Shown here: positions 1-7,111 of the stretch, piece by piece
How positions within the stretch are numbered: position 1 is the first letter of the stretch
Layout of the letters: the number at the start of each line of letters is the position of its first letter
Source of the DNA: Actinomycetes bacterium
GTDB taxonomy: Bacteria > Actinomycetota > Actinomycetes > Actinomycetales > Actinomycetaceae
Direction of reading: 5' to 3'
DNA length: 15,219 bases
NCBI GenBank assembly: GCA_023387755.1
Contig: JAEWHO010000021.1
Span: forward strand, 1 to 15,219
The notes under the pieces: model-generated
Databases searched by the model: none
Told to the model about the DNA's origin: nothing
The model's input: the letters and a program-made list of their open reading frames with translations, nothing else
Position numbers and translations under genes: made by a program

Positions 1-1
1 T

Positions 2-376
2 GTTTGTGCTGAAGAATTAGCTGAATATTCCTTCGAAGTGCCGGAAGTCTTTGTCCGCTATCGCCTGCATGACGGCAACACCTCGCCCCGTAACCTCACA
101 TTCGACGAATACGTGGCTCGCAACGCCGTGCGCGGTGAAGTCTGGCGGCTATTGAGGGATGAGCCCCGGTTACATTTCGGATATTCTGCACAAAAGCGTA
201 TTAACGCTAACTGGGCTATCGAACTAGCGCAACGGCAGAAGTCGCTGCTGGGAATTGCGAAAGTCCAGGATGTTACTCTCCTGGAGAAATTAGCGGCTAG
301 TTGGAAAGCTAATCGGCTGCTGTACGAAATCCGCACTCGAAATTATCGCTATTTCACAGGGTGGTTGAAAGCGTAG
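2..376 (+). CDS. Glycosyltransferase family 2, C-terminal end (5' partial)
   Basis: The reading frame is open to the left edge and ends at TAG 374-376, so only the last 124 residues are present and the catalytic GT-A domain lies outside the window. The segment VRYRLHDGNTS matches the tail motif of many family-2 glycosyltransferases, where a Y/W-R-x-H stretch followed by N-x-S comes after the catalytic domain. The rest is a helical, basic tail rich in Arg, Leu and Trp, typical of the C-terminal extension of these cytoplasmic, membrane-associated enzymes. It lies directly upstream of the ligase/polymerase gene on the same strand and shares one base or more with it, so the two are probably co-translated. 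The expected role is adding one sugar to the lipid-linked repeat unit; donor and acceptor cannot be read from this fragment. Family assignment is fairly likely but rests on the tail only. Confidence 0.65.
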   Translation, partial: VCAEELAEYSFEVPEVFVRYRLHDGNTSPRNLTFDEYVARNAVRGEVWRLLRDEPRLHFGYSAQKRINANWAIELAQRQKSLLGIAKVQDVTLLEKLAASWKANRLLYEIRTRNYRYFTGWLKA

Positions 377-1791
377 TGAGTGGGACGGTGCAACCAACCT
401 CAGCCTCCGTGAGCAGGCGTCAACACAGCTCGTTGAGCTGGTTAACCAAACTCACGCTTCTTGCCATCCCCCTGCTGGCGTCGATGTCCCGATGGGCATC
501 TATCAGTCCCGGGGCCCCAAATAGTCCATACTTTTACCGGCTACTCATTCCTGCCCTCGTCCTTGGCGCGGTAGCCAGTATCATCCGTGGATACCGTCCA
601 TATGGCGGAGAGTGGATTCTTATTTCCGCTCTGCTACTGACAGCGCTGTGGGGAGTGGAACTCATCTATGAAGGGGCGTATGGGGAAGAAGGTGTGGCGA
701 AGTACATAGCCCTGCTATTTCAAATAGCTGCGGCCATCGTTATTATCTGGGTGCTGCGGGCGGACCATGAGCGGCTGATGTGGTTTCGCTACGGTTTACT
801 ACTCTCGCTTTTAATGCAGGTCCTCATCGGGGCGTGGGAAGTCACCACTAGCCAGCATCTCAACGACTTGGTTGGGCAGGAATGGCTATTCTCCTTCCGC
901 GATTTTCCGGTAGGAACCTTCGTCAACCCCAATAACTACGCCCTCTTTGTCGTAGGAACGATGGGGCCACTGCTCGCAGTGGCCGCCCTTAAACGTCGGT
1001 ATGCCTGGCATATCCTTGCAGGCCTTGGCATTCTCGCCATCGTCATCCTATGTGTACAGACGAGCGGAGTTGCTGCGCTCACCCTCGCCGGTTTGATCGG
1101 GGCGATGTGGATCGTCTTCAATGATTTCCGGCGTCTGGGAACCGTCATTATGGCAGGGACGCTAATGCTAGCTGTTACGGCTGCCGCGACTGTTACTAAC
1201 TACGCCAATATCATCGACTTCCTCTTTTCGACCGTTGACGAAAACCAGGACACCTCCCTCACCTCCCGGCTGGATACTTACGCCTTCCTGCTGCGCCTAG
1301 CCCGGGCAGAGTCCTATTTGGGGATAGGACCGGGCAGTATTGCGGATGAGGTCGTAATGGTGAGTCGTGAATTCCAAGGTGAGATTCTCATCAACCCGCA
1401 TAACACCTGGTTGGAGATGCTGGTTGAATACGGGGTATTCCTGGCGCTTCCCATGTTTGCCTACCTGGTGTGGATCGTGTCCACTCTGGTCCGCTCCTTA
1501 GGAAGAAGGGCAGGAGAAACCGCACGGACCCGCTACCTGAGGGTAGAAGGAATGTCCGTGGTAAGTACGATCATCGTTGCCAACTTCATCGCCTCGTCGC
1601 TCATTATTGAGACGACGTGGTGGATGTATATCGGATATGCCGGCGCTATCGCAGCTACTTTACGCCGCGAGTGGCACGCAACTGACGCCGCAGCCACTGA
1701 TCGTACTCCCGCCACAGCTCTGGGCGAGCAAACTGCCGGGCCCACTGTTGACCACGATCTTGCAGTTCATGGCGTAGCTGCGTATCAGTGA
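376..1791 (+). CDS. O-antigen ligase / Wzy-type polymerase family membrane protein
   Basis: This is a polytopic membrane protein of about 471 residues with roughly ten to twelve hydrophobic segments. The family signature is in the long extracytoplasmic region: GIGPGS near residue 316, then INPHNTWLEMLVEYGV from about 339, with the conserved His at about 342. That layout is typical of the O-antigen ligase/polymerase (Wzy_C) family, which joins lipid-linked glycans or transfers them to an acceptor outside the membrane. I chose GTG 376 because it overlaps the preceding TAG by one base and has a GGGTGG stretch at 359-364; GTG 361, in the same frame, would add five residues. After the last membrane segment, the final 45 or so residues are hydrophilic, rich in Ala and Thr, and encoded antisense to the converging GT4 gene. 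Polymerase and ligase cannot be told apart from sequence alone. Confidence 0.85.
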   Translation: MSGTVQPTSASVSRRQHSSLSWLTKLTLLAIPLLASMSRWASISPGAPNSPYFYRLLIPALVLGAVASIIRGYRPYGGEWILISALLLTALWGVELIYEGAYGEEGVAKYIALLFQIAAAIVIIWVLRADHERLMWFRYGLLLSLLMQVLIGAWEVTTSQHLNDLVGQEWLFSFRDFPVGTFVNPNNYALFVVGTMGPLLAVAALKRRYAWHILAGLGILAIVILCVQTSGVAALTLAGLIGAMWIVFNDFRRLGTVIMAGTLMLAVTAAATVTNYANIIDFLFSTVDENQDTSLTSRLDTYAFLLRLARAESYLGIGPGSIADEVVMVSREFQGEILINPHNTWLEMLVEYGVFLALPMFAYLVWIVSTLVRSLGRRAGETARTRYLRVEGMSVVSTIIVANFIASSLIIETTWWMYIGYAGAIAATLRREWHATDAAATDRTPATALGEQTAGPTVDHDLAVHGVAAYQ

Positions 1792-2764
1792 GAACACGCC
1801 CCAGGGCGCTGGCGAGCGCATTCGCGTCCCCGACCGGCACCATCAGGCCAGCTTGCCCTTCTCCGATCGCGTCTCGGGCACCGGTTGCATCACTACTGAC
1901 CACCGGCACCCCAGCAGCCTGGGCTTCAATAACCACACTGCCGAAACCCTCGCGATAGGTGGGGAAGGCAAACACATCCATTTCGGCGTAGTAGGGAGCC
2001 GGGTTGGGGACCGGGCCGGTGAAGGTGACGGCGTCAGCCACCGCCTGGAAATATTCACGGCCGCCTTCATCTGCCCCGACGATGAGCAAGCGCGCCTCTG
2101 GGAAGCTCGTGCGAATCTCAGCAAAGGCCGCAGCTAATTCCCGCATTCCCTTGTCGTGGGTGATGCGACCGACGTACCCGATGACAGGACCGGGAGAAGT
2201 GAGACTACGCTTTGGGGGCGCGAAAAACTGCTCGAGATGGAGACCGAAGAAGCTCCCGGCACCCACGAGGTCCCAATCCCCACCGGTCAACGCTAACTCG
2301 TCCAAACGGCGGCCGAGACTCGGAGAGACTACGCACTGGCGAGTAGACGACGAAATCGTTAATTTCTCCATTGCCCACAGGACCGAATGTAGCGGCCCCG
2401 TTGTCGTTTCCAACCGCAAACCCACGATGGCATAGCAGCGAGCCGGAACCCCACAGATCTTCCCAGCCAGCATCGACAGCAAAGACGCTTTGGGAGAGGC
2501 CGTGAAGATAATATCGGGGCGCACGCGGCGCAAGAGGCTAATCCAGGTGGCCAATGACCGCAGATCCCGAGGGGATGGGGCCCGCTCCATTGGCACCTCA
2601 TGGATAGTGATATCAGGAGTGTCGGCATAGGCTTCCAAATCCGGACCCGGTGCGGCAGCCACATGCACCTGCCAACCGTGCTCGGTCAAATACTCGGGGA
2701 ATCCCCGCATAAAAGACAGTGTCTGGCTGGCGGTCGTGGTGATTAGGAGGCGGGGTGGGCGCAT
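1655..2764 (-). CDS. GT4 family glycosyltransferase (PglA/CapM-like)
   Basis: This 369-residue GT-B enzyme would transfer a sugar from a nucleotide donor to a lipid-linked acceptor at the inner face of the membrane. The N-terminal Rossmann half opens with MRPPRLLITTTAS. The C-terminal donor-binding half starts near residue 190 with GYVGRITHDKG (R200 and K205 fit the phosphate-binding positions). It carries the retaining-GT4 E-x7-E motif as E272 to E280 within REGFGSVVIEA. Length is normal for the family. It starts at ATG 2764 inside the end of the aminotransferase gene (22-bp overlap), so translation is likely coupled. Its 3' end overlaps the convergent ligase gene by 137 bp, and the overlapped C-terminal helices (WREYDQWLRRQL) look like a normal GT4 tail. 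Next to a PglE-like aminotransferase, a PglA-like role adding the second sugar is a reasonable inference; specificity is unknown. Confidence 0.9.
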   Translation of the reverse strand: MRPPRLLITTTASQTLSFMRGFPEYLTEHGWQVHVAAAPGPDLEAYADTPDITIHEVPMERAPSPRDLRSLATWISLLRRVRPDIIFTASPKASLLSMLAGKICGVPARCYAIVGLRLETTTGPLHSVLWAMEKLTISSSTRQCVVSPSLGRRLDELALTGGDWDLVGAGSFFGLHLEQFFAPPKRSLTSPGPVIGYVGRITHDKGMRELAAAFAEIRTSFPEARLLIVGADEGGREYFQAVADAVTFTGPVPNPAPYYAEMDVFAFPTYREGFGSVVIEAQAAGVPVVSSDATGARDAIGEGQAGLMVPVGDANALASALGRVLTDTQLRHELQDRGQQWARQFARPELWREYDQWLRRQLRATRGVK

Positions 2765-3894
2765 GACGTGACGTACCTTTCTACAACCTCACATACTCGG
2801 TTGAGTTGCTCATCAGTGGTGATAGAACCCGAAGGCAACGACAATCCCGTATCGAAGGCGGCCTCAGCCGTCCCGTTAATATAGGCGCGCGCACCAGCGA
2901 AAACAGGCTGCAGGTGCATCGGCTTCCATAGGGGGCGGCTCTCAATCCCCTCCGCTGCCAACGCGGCCGCAAGGGAGGTGCGGTCAAACGCAGCATTACG
3001 ATCAATCGTGATGGCGGACAACCAGCAGTTATCGGCACCGCCGTCGTCATATATCCACGGGCCCCCGAAAATCGAAATCCCCGGCACCGATTCGAAGGCC
3101 CGCGCATAGTGGGCGCGAATCTCCTGCCGGCGAGAACGCATCTGCGGTAGGCGAGTCAACTGGGCGCGCCCCATACCCGCCAAAATATTCGACAGGCGGT
3201 AGTTGTACCCCACCTCGCGGTGCTCGTAGTGAACGACGGGTTCACGGGCTTGGGTGGCGAGGAATTTGGCGTGTCGGGCAATCTCGGGATCGTCGGTGAG
3301 CAGCATTCCGCCACCCGACGTCGTCATAATCTTATTGCCGTTAAACGAAAAGGCAGCCGCCTGGCCCACACTGCCGGCCGGGTGTCCATCCCGCGTGGCC
3401 CCTACCGACTCCGCGGCATCCCAGATCACCGGAATCCCGTAGCGTTCGCCCAGCTCGAGGAGCGGCGCTGGGGCGCACATCTTGCCGAGCATATCCACCG
3501 GCATGATCGCTTTAGCTGGCGTCCCAGCGGCAGCTAAATCCGCGAGCGCGTCCGCCAGGAGGTCAGCGTCAATATTGCCATCGGCGGCGCAGTCAACGAA
3601 GACTGGTTCCGCACCCGTATAGACGATCGCGTTTGCGGTGGCAGCAAAGGTGAACGTGGAGGTGACGACGATATCGCCCGGTCCGATCCCATACGCTAGC
3701 AGCGCCAGGTGGAGGGCAGCTGTGCCGGAGGAGAGCGCCACCGCGTGGGCACGGCCGGTGAAAGCTTGGAACTCTTTTTCGAAAGCGTCAACCTGTGGGC
3801 CGAGAGGGGCGACATAACCGGAATCGAAGGCGGCGGCCACTGCATCGCGTTCGGCCGTCGTGATATCAGGGGTAGAGAGGGGGATCGTCACCAT
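2743..3894 (-). CDS. DegT/DnrJ/EryC1/StrS nucleotide-sugar aminotransferase (PglE-like)
   Basis: This 383-residue PLP-dependent enzyme would aminate a UDP-4-keto-6-deoxy sugar, with glutamate as the usual donor. The PLP lysine is K188 in SFNGNKIMTTSGGGM, a context closely resembling the PglE (UDP-N-acetylbacillosamine C4 aminotransferase) subgroup. D159 in VIWDAAES fits the residue that contacts the pyridine nitrogen, and SSGTAALHLAL near residue 55 is the usual cofactor-phosphate segment. GYNYRLSNILAGMG at about 229-242 is the conserved core after the active site. Start ATG 3894 has only a weak GGAA upstream. The upstream gap of 63 bases to the nucleotidyltransferase-PqqD gene holds a short GACTG/CAGTC inverted repeat (3923-3937) and a TATATT (3905-3910, minus strand) that could be a -10 site. 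The dehydratase that would supply its substrate lies at the right end of the window. Related enzymes act on perosamine or legionaminic precursors, so the sugar is not certain. Confidence 0.92.
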   Translation of the reverse strand: MVTIPLSTPDITTAERDAVAAAFDSGYVAPLGPQVDAFEKEFQAFTGRAHAVALSSGTAALHLALLAYGIGPGDIVVTSTFTFAATANAIVYTGAEPVFVDCAADGNIDADLLADALADLAAAGTPAKAIMPVDMLGKMCAPAPLLELGERYGIPVIWDAAESVGATRDGHPAGSVGQAAAFSFNGNKIMTTSGGGMLLTDDPEIARHAKFLATQAREPVVHYEHREVGYNYRLSNILAGMGRAQLTRLPQMRSRRQEIRAHYARAFESVPGISIFGGPWIYDDGGADNCWLSAITIDRNAAFDRTSLAAALAAEGIESRPLWKPMHLQPVFAGARAYINGTAEAAFDTGLSLPSGSITTDEQLNRVCEVVERYVTSCAHPAS

Positions 3895-3957
3895 ACTGTT
3901 TCCGAAATATAAGGCTGCTGTTGACTGCCTCCCAGTCTACCCCGCCTAGCCCTGAGC

Positions 3958-5007
3958 TCAGCCCTCCGGAGGCGGGGCGAGGAGTTTCATCTGGGTGAGT
4001 TGGGTTATGACGTCGTGGATCTGCTGGTCCGCGTACGGAGGAACACCGGAAACCTCCTGGGTGATGACGTCAACCAGTTCGTCGTCGCTGGCACCGGTGG
4101 CCAGCAACTGCCACACCAGTCGGGCAGAGCCGAGTAGGCGTACCGGTGCGGGAGCGTTCAGGGGTAAGAGGGTGACGCCGTCGTCATCCAGGTTCCAAGC
4201 AATATCGGGGGCGATTCTGCTGGTGGGAGTAGCGATCGCTTCCTCCCCGGGCAGGAATCTCTCTCGTTTGGTCGGGGTGCGGCCGAAAGCGGAACGCAGG
4301 CGCAGCTTAGTGGTGGGGGCGTCGGCGACGCGATAAAACCAGGTGGCTACCCGGCGGCTTACGGGAAGCGGAGTGGAGGTAGCAGCGATGCGGCGGCGCT
4401 GCGCGGGGGATTGGGTAGCGCCACCGGTTGGGTAGACAGCGTCGAGGAGCGTCAATTCACGCAGGCGCTGATAGAAATAGGTACGCTCTGTGTCGGGAAT
4501 TTTTGATTCCACGGCCAGGCGATTACGACGGGCATGCTGCGGATTGTCGGCGAAGCCGCGAGTAAGGTCAGCCAACATAAGAGCGCAGTGATCCCAAAAG
4601 TCGGGGACCGCGAGGTTTGGGTAGCCACTACGGTCGATGCGGTGTCGGCGCCACAAAGCCTGGAAGATCGACGGCCACGTACCGGTAACGGCGGGGGACT
4701 GGGTGAAGATGAGCGCTTCTAAGCCGCGTTCGGGATGCACCATGTGGGTGCAGAATTCGCACTCACTCGGGTCGGTCTGCCAGCCATACTTACTCATGGC
4801 GATTGCGAGCGTTTGTGCCGCTGCAGGCTCACACAAGACCGTCGCGGCATCTTTCATGACGACGTAATCCGGGAAGTCACGTAAAGCGATGGGTCCGCCG
4901 TAATGGAGGAGCGATAAACCGTGCAGGCTCGCAACCAATTCCACCTCACGGTGGGTCAGCGCTAAACGGGTCGCTTTAGGGATCGCGGTATATAGGGCGT
5001 CGCTCAT
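3958..5007 (-). CDS. Fusion of nucleotidyltransferase-like domain and PqqD-like domain
   Basis: The protein has 349 residues. Residues from about 20 to 200 resemble the uncharacterised nucleotidyltransferase family found in peptide-modification and exopolysaccharide clusters (NTP_transf_5 type). Where such proteins usually have a D-x-D metal motif, this one appears to read KDAATVLC near residue 53, so the second Asp seems lost and catalysis is doubtful. A basic linker (about 200-260) leads to a PqqD-like winged-helix region at about 265-345, with the pattern PDIAWNLDDDGVTLLPLN, GSARLVWQLL, then DVITQLTQMKLL. PqqD domains normally bind precursor peptides for modifying enzymes. I chose ATG 5007 because GGAG at about 5015-5018 precedes it at good spacing; a TTG at 5019 would be the first codon of a longer frame but falls on that ribosome site. 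No precursor peptide or partner enzyme is recognisable nearby. PqqD assignment is moderately sure, nucleotidyltransferase less so. Confidence 0.6.
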   Translation of the reverse strand: MSDALYTAIPKATRLALTHREVELVASLHGLSLLHYGGPIALRDFPDYVVMKDAATVLCEPAAAQTLAIAMSKYGWQTDPSECEFCTHMVHPERGLEALIFTQSPAVTGTWPSIFQALWRRHRIDRSGYPNLAVPDFWDHCALMLADLTRGFADNPQHARRNRLAVESKIPDTERTYFYQRLRELTLLDAVYPTGGATQSPAQRRRIAATSTPLPVSRRVATWFYRVADAPTTKLRLRSAFGRTPTKRERFLPGEEAIATPTSRIAPDIAWNLDDDGVTLLPLNAPAPVRLLGSARLVWQLLATGASDDELVDVITQEVSGVPPYADQQIHDVITQLTQMKLLAPPPEG

Positions 5008-5044
5008 GGGTAGCTCCAAAATACTGCCAGCAAAACTGGCTGCC

Positions 5045-5072
5045 TTGCCAGATGGATTGTATTCATTAGGGT
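5045..5072 (+). promoter_or_regulatory. Possible ilv promoter (TTGCCA-16-TAGGGT)
   Basis: TTGCCA at 5045-5050 and TAGGGT at 5067-5072 are separated by 16 bases, which is acceptable for a housekeeping sigma factor, and actinobacterial -10 boxes commonly fit TAnnnT. Transcription would start near 5079 and give an ilv leader of about 245 bases. On the opposite strand, TACAAT (5061 down to 5056) could be the -10 box of the divergent nucleotidyltransferase-PqqD gene, with a leader of about 40 bases. This is pattern matching only. Confidence 0.3.
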
Positions 5073-5201
5073 ATCGCAGATCATAGCTTTAACTGCGGGC
5101 TGCAAGTCCCCCGGAGCGGCTATCCGGTGTGTATTACCTGGCGGGCGTCCGCGATCCGAGATGATGGACCAGCCTGTGGGGGTGCGTGATGTACTACAAC
5201 C

Positions 5202-5252
5202 ATGCTTGGAATTCTCGTCGTCGTCGTACTCCCTCGGGGGTGCGTTTCCTGA
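5202..5252 (+). CDS. ilvBNC leader peptide MLGILVVVVLPRGCVS
   Basis: This 16-codon frame runs from ATG 5202 to TGA 5250-5252. It contains four consecutive valine codons flanked by leucine and isoleucine: eight of its first ten residues are Leu, Ile or Val, the end products of the operon it precedes. That composition and its place just before a terminator are the signature of ribosome-mediated attenuation. Comparable branched-chain leader peptides are known ahead of ilvB operons in Corynebacterium and Streptomyces. A ribosome stalled on the valine run (5217-5228) would sit on the strand that pairs with 5237-5244. One released at the stop codon would cover that strand. The weak point is the start: no clear Shine-Dalgarno sequence precedes ATG 5202 and the frame has a stop at 5187-5189, so no earlier start is possible. 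Confidence 0.8.
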   Translation: MLGILVVVVLPRGCVS

Positions 5253-5280
5253 CGCTGACGGATACCTAAGCCACGCACCC
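5225..5280 (+). promoter_or_regulatory. ilv attenuator: protector and antiterminator pairings
   Basis: GGGTGCGT at 5238-5245 is perfectly complementary to ACGCACCC at 5273-5280 (8 bp, extendable by two G-U pairs), forming an antiterminator whose 3' arm takes the first four bases of the terminator stem. The same G-rich strand can instead pair with CGTACTCCC at 5225-5233, inside the valine/leucine codons, as an imperfect hairpin with one bulge. This gives the classic three-state layout: codon strand, shared strand, terminator strand. Stalling for lack of charged branched-chain tRNA would free the shared strand, form the antiterminator and allow ilvBNC transcription. Pairing was done by hand, with no energies computed. 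Confidence 0.7.
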
Positions 5281-5303
5281 TTCCCATAGCGGAAGGGTTT
5301 TTT
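5277..5303 (+). terminator. Intrinsic terminator of the ilv attenuator
   Basis: An 8-bp stem (5277-5284 with 5291-5298) with the 6-base loop CATAGC is followed by an uninterrupted run of six T (5298-5303, the first T also closing the stem). It lies 24 bases before the ilvB start and after the leader peptide stop, so it can only regulate readthrough into ilvBNC. Its left arm overlaps the antiterminator arm ACGCACCC by four bases, making the two structures mutually exclusive. Confidence 0.85.
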
Positions 5304-5326
5304 ACAACCACGATGCGGAGCAGAAT

Positions 5327-7111
5327 ATGACCGAGCACACTGGCGCAGGCGGCACCGTTATGACGGGCGCGCAAGCAGTCATCCGATCCCTCGAAGAGCT
5401 CGGCGTTACCACGGTCTTTGGCCTTCCGGGCGGAGCCATCCTGCCCACCTACGATCCCCTTTTTGCCTCTACTAAACTCAATCACGTGCTCGTACGCCAT
5501 GAGCAGGGGGCAGGGCACGCCGCCGAAGGGTACGCCGCAGCCACTGGTGAGGTAGGCGTATGTATCGCCACCTCCGGGCCCGGTGCGACCAACCTCATTA
5601 CCGCCCTAGCTAACGCCAATATGGACTCCACCCCGATCGTAGCCATCACCGGGCAGGTCGGCTCCCAGATGATCGGCACTGACGCCTTCCAAGAAGCCGA
5701 TATCGTCGGCGCCACAATGCCGCTGACGAAACACTCATTCCTGGTTACTGATGCGGCTGACATTCCTGCCCGTATTGCCGAAGCGTTCTATATTGCCCGC
5801 ACTGGTCGGCCCGGGCCCGTCCTGGTAGACATCACTAAGAACGCGCAGGTGGGGGAGCTGGAGTTCAGTTGGCCGCCGGCCCGGAATCTGCCCGGCTACA
5901 AGCCGTTCGTGCGCCCACACGGCCGTCAGGTTAAGGCGGCAGCGGCGGCTCTTCAAGAAGCCCGCCGTCCGGTCCTCATGGTTGGGGGTGGGACTATCCG
6001 TTCCGGAGCTGGCGCGGACGTCACCGCCCTGGCAGACCTCACCAATGCCGCCGTCGTCACTACTCTGATGGGGCGCGGCGCGGTCCCAGATAATCACCCG
6101 AATCACTTGGGAATGCCCGGTATGCACGGATCGGTGCCTGCGGTGGCGGCCCTGCAACGCGCGGATCTCATTGTGGCCTTGGGGGCGCGCTTCGATGACC
6201 GCGTCACCGGGGAACTACAAACCTTCGCGCCGGGTGCCACCGTCATTCACGCCGATATTGATCCGGCCGAGATCTCCAAGAACCGAGTCGCCGATATTCC
6301 GATCGTCGGCGATATCGGCGAGGTCGTGCGCGCACTTATCCCGTCCATCCAAAAGCTCCACGCCGAGAACGGTGCGCCTGACCTATCCGCGTGGTGGAAG
6401 GTGCTGAACTCTCTGCGTGAGCGCTATCCGCTCGGGTACACGCCCACTGAAGACGGACTCATGGCCCCGCAGGAAGTAATCAAGCAGCTCGGGCAGATTG
6501 CGGGCCCGGACGCGATCTACGTCTCGGGTGTGGGCCAGCACCAAATGTGGGCCGCCCAATTCATCGCCTACCAGCAGCCCCGCACCTGGCTGAACTCGGG
6601 TGGTTTAGGGACCATGGGATATGCGATCCCCGCCGCGATGGGGGCCAAGGTCGGGTTCCCGCAGCGAGAGGTGTGGGCGATCGACGGCGATGGCTGCTTC
6701 CAGATGACCAACCAGGAATTGGCCACCTGCGCCCTGAACGATATCCCCATCAAAGTGGCCCTCATTAATAACTCCTCGCTCGGTATGGTGCGGCAGTGGC
6801 AGACCCTCTTCTACGATGGGCGCTACTCCCACACGGACCTGCACACCGGCCATGACACCCGCACTATTCCAGACTTCGTGAAACTGGCCGAAGCCTACGG
6901 TTGCGTGGGGTTGCGTTGCACTGATCCGAGCGATATCGAGGCAACTATCCGCCAGGCTCAGCAGATCAATGACCGCCCGGTAGTTATCGATTTTCGGGTC
7001 TCGCGCGATGCCATGGTCTGGCCGATGGTGCCGGCGGGGGTGTCCAATGATGAAATCCAATATGCCCGCGGGCTCACCCCGCAGTGGGAGGAGGAGTGCG
7101 ATGGCCGCTGA
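5327..7111 (+). CDS. ilvB: Acetolactate synthase, large (catalytic) subunit
   Basis: This cytoplasmic ThDP enzyme joins two pyruvates to 2-acetolactate, or pyruvate with 2-oxobutyrate to 2-aceto-2-hydroxybutyrate, the first common step to valine, leucine and isoleucine. At 594 residues it has the family's usual length. The catalytic Glu is E59 in RHEQGAGHAAEGYA, which follows FGLPGGAILP. A central FAD-binding region follows (GGGTIRSGAG and LGARFDDRVTG). The ThDP/Mg motif GDGCFQMTNQEL begins near residue 454 and ends in INN. ATG 5327 has GGAG at 5317-5320 with six bases between, and follows the attenuator terminator directly. The 3' end overlaps ilvN by 11 bases, so subunit synthesis is probably coupled. 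Expression should depend on leader readthrough. All key motifs appear intact, so an active anabolic enzyme is likely. Confidence 0.97.
   Translation: MTEHTGAGGTVMTGAQAVIRSLEELGVTTVFGLPGGAILPTYDPLFASTKLNHVLVRHEQGAGHAAEGYAAATGEVGVCIATSGPGATNLITALANANMDSTPIVAITGQVGSQMIGTDAFQEADIVGATMPLTKHSFLVTDAADIPARIAEAFYIARTGRPGPVLVDITKNAQVGELEFSWPPARNLPGYKPFVRPHGRQVKAAAAALQEARRPVLMVGGGTIRSGAGADVTALADLTNAAVVTTLMGRGAVPDNHPNHLGMPGMHGSVPAVAALQRADLIVALGARFDDRVTGELQTFAPGATVIHADIDPAEISKNRVADIPIVGDIGEVVRALIPSIQKLHAENGAPDLSAWWKVLNSLRERYPLGYTPTEDGLMAPQEVIKQLGQIAGPDAIYVSGVGQHQMWAAQFIAYQQPRTWLNSGGLGTMGYAIPAAMGAKVGFPQREVWAIDGDGCFQMTNQELATCALNDIPIKVALINNSSLGMVRQWQTLFYDGRYSHTDLHTGHDTRTIPDFVKLAEAYGCVGLRCTDPSDIEATIRQAQQINDRPVVIDFRVSRDAMVWPMVPAGVSNDEIQYARGLTPQWEEECDGR

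Noticed and set aside
5161..5289. A 42-codon frame starting ATG ATG at 5161 and ending in TAG within the terminator loop, overlapping the leader peptide in another frame
   Set aside because: It has no good ribosome site and an ordinary amino acid composition: four Ser codons where the leader frame has four Val. The leader peptide with its branched-chain residues explains the region better. If the longer frame were translated, ribosomes would disrupt the terminator, so it deserves a thought in any experiment.
5120..5518. Minus-strand open frame of 132 codons across the ilv leader and the start of ilvB
   Set aside because: It is antisense to the attenuator and to the conserved ilvB N-terminus, has no family resemblance and is explained by the GC-rich codon pattern of the plus strand.
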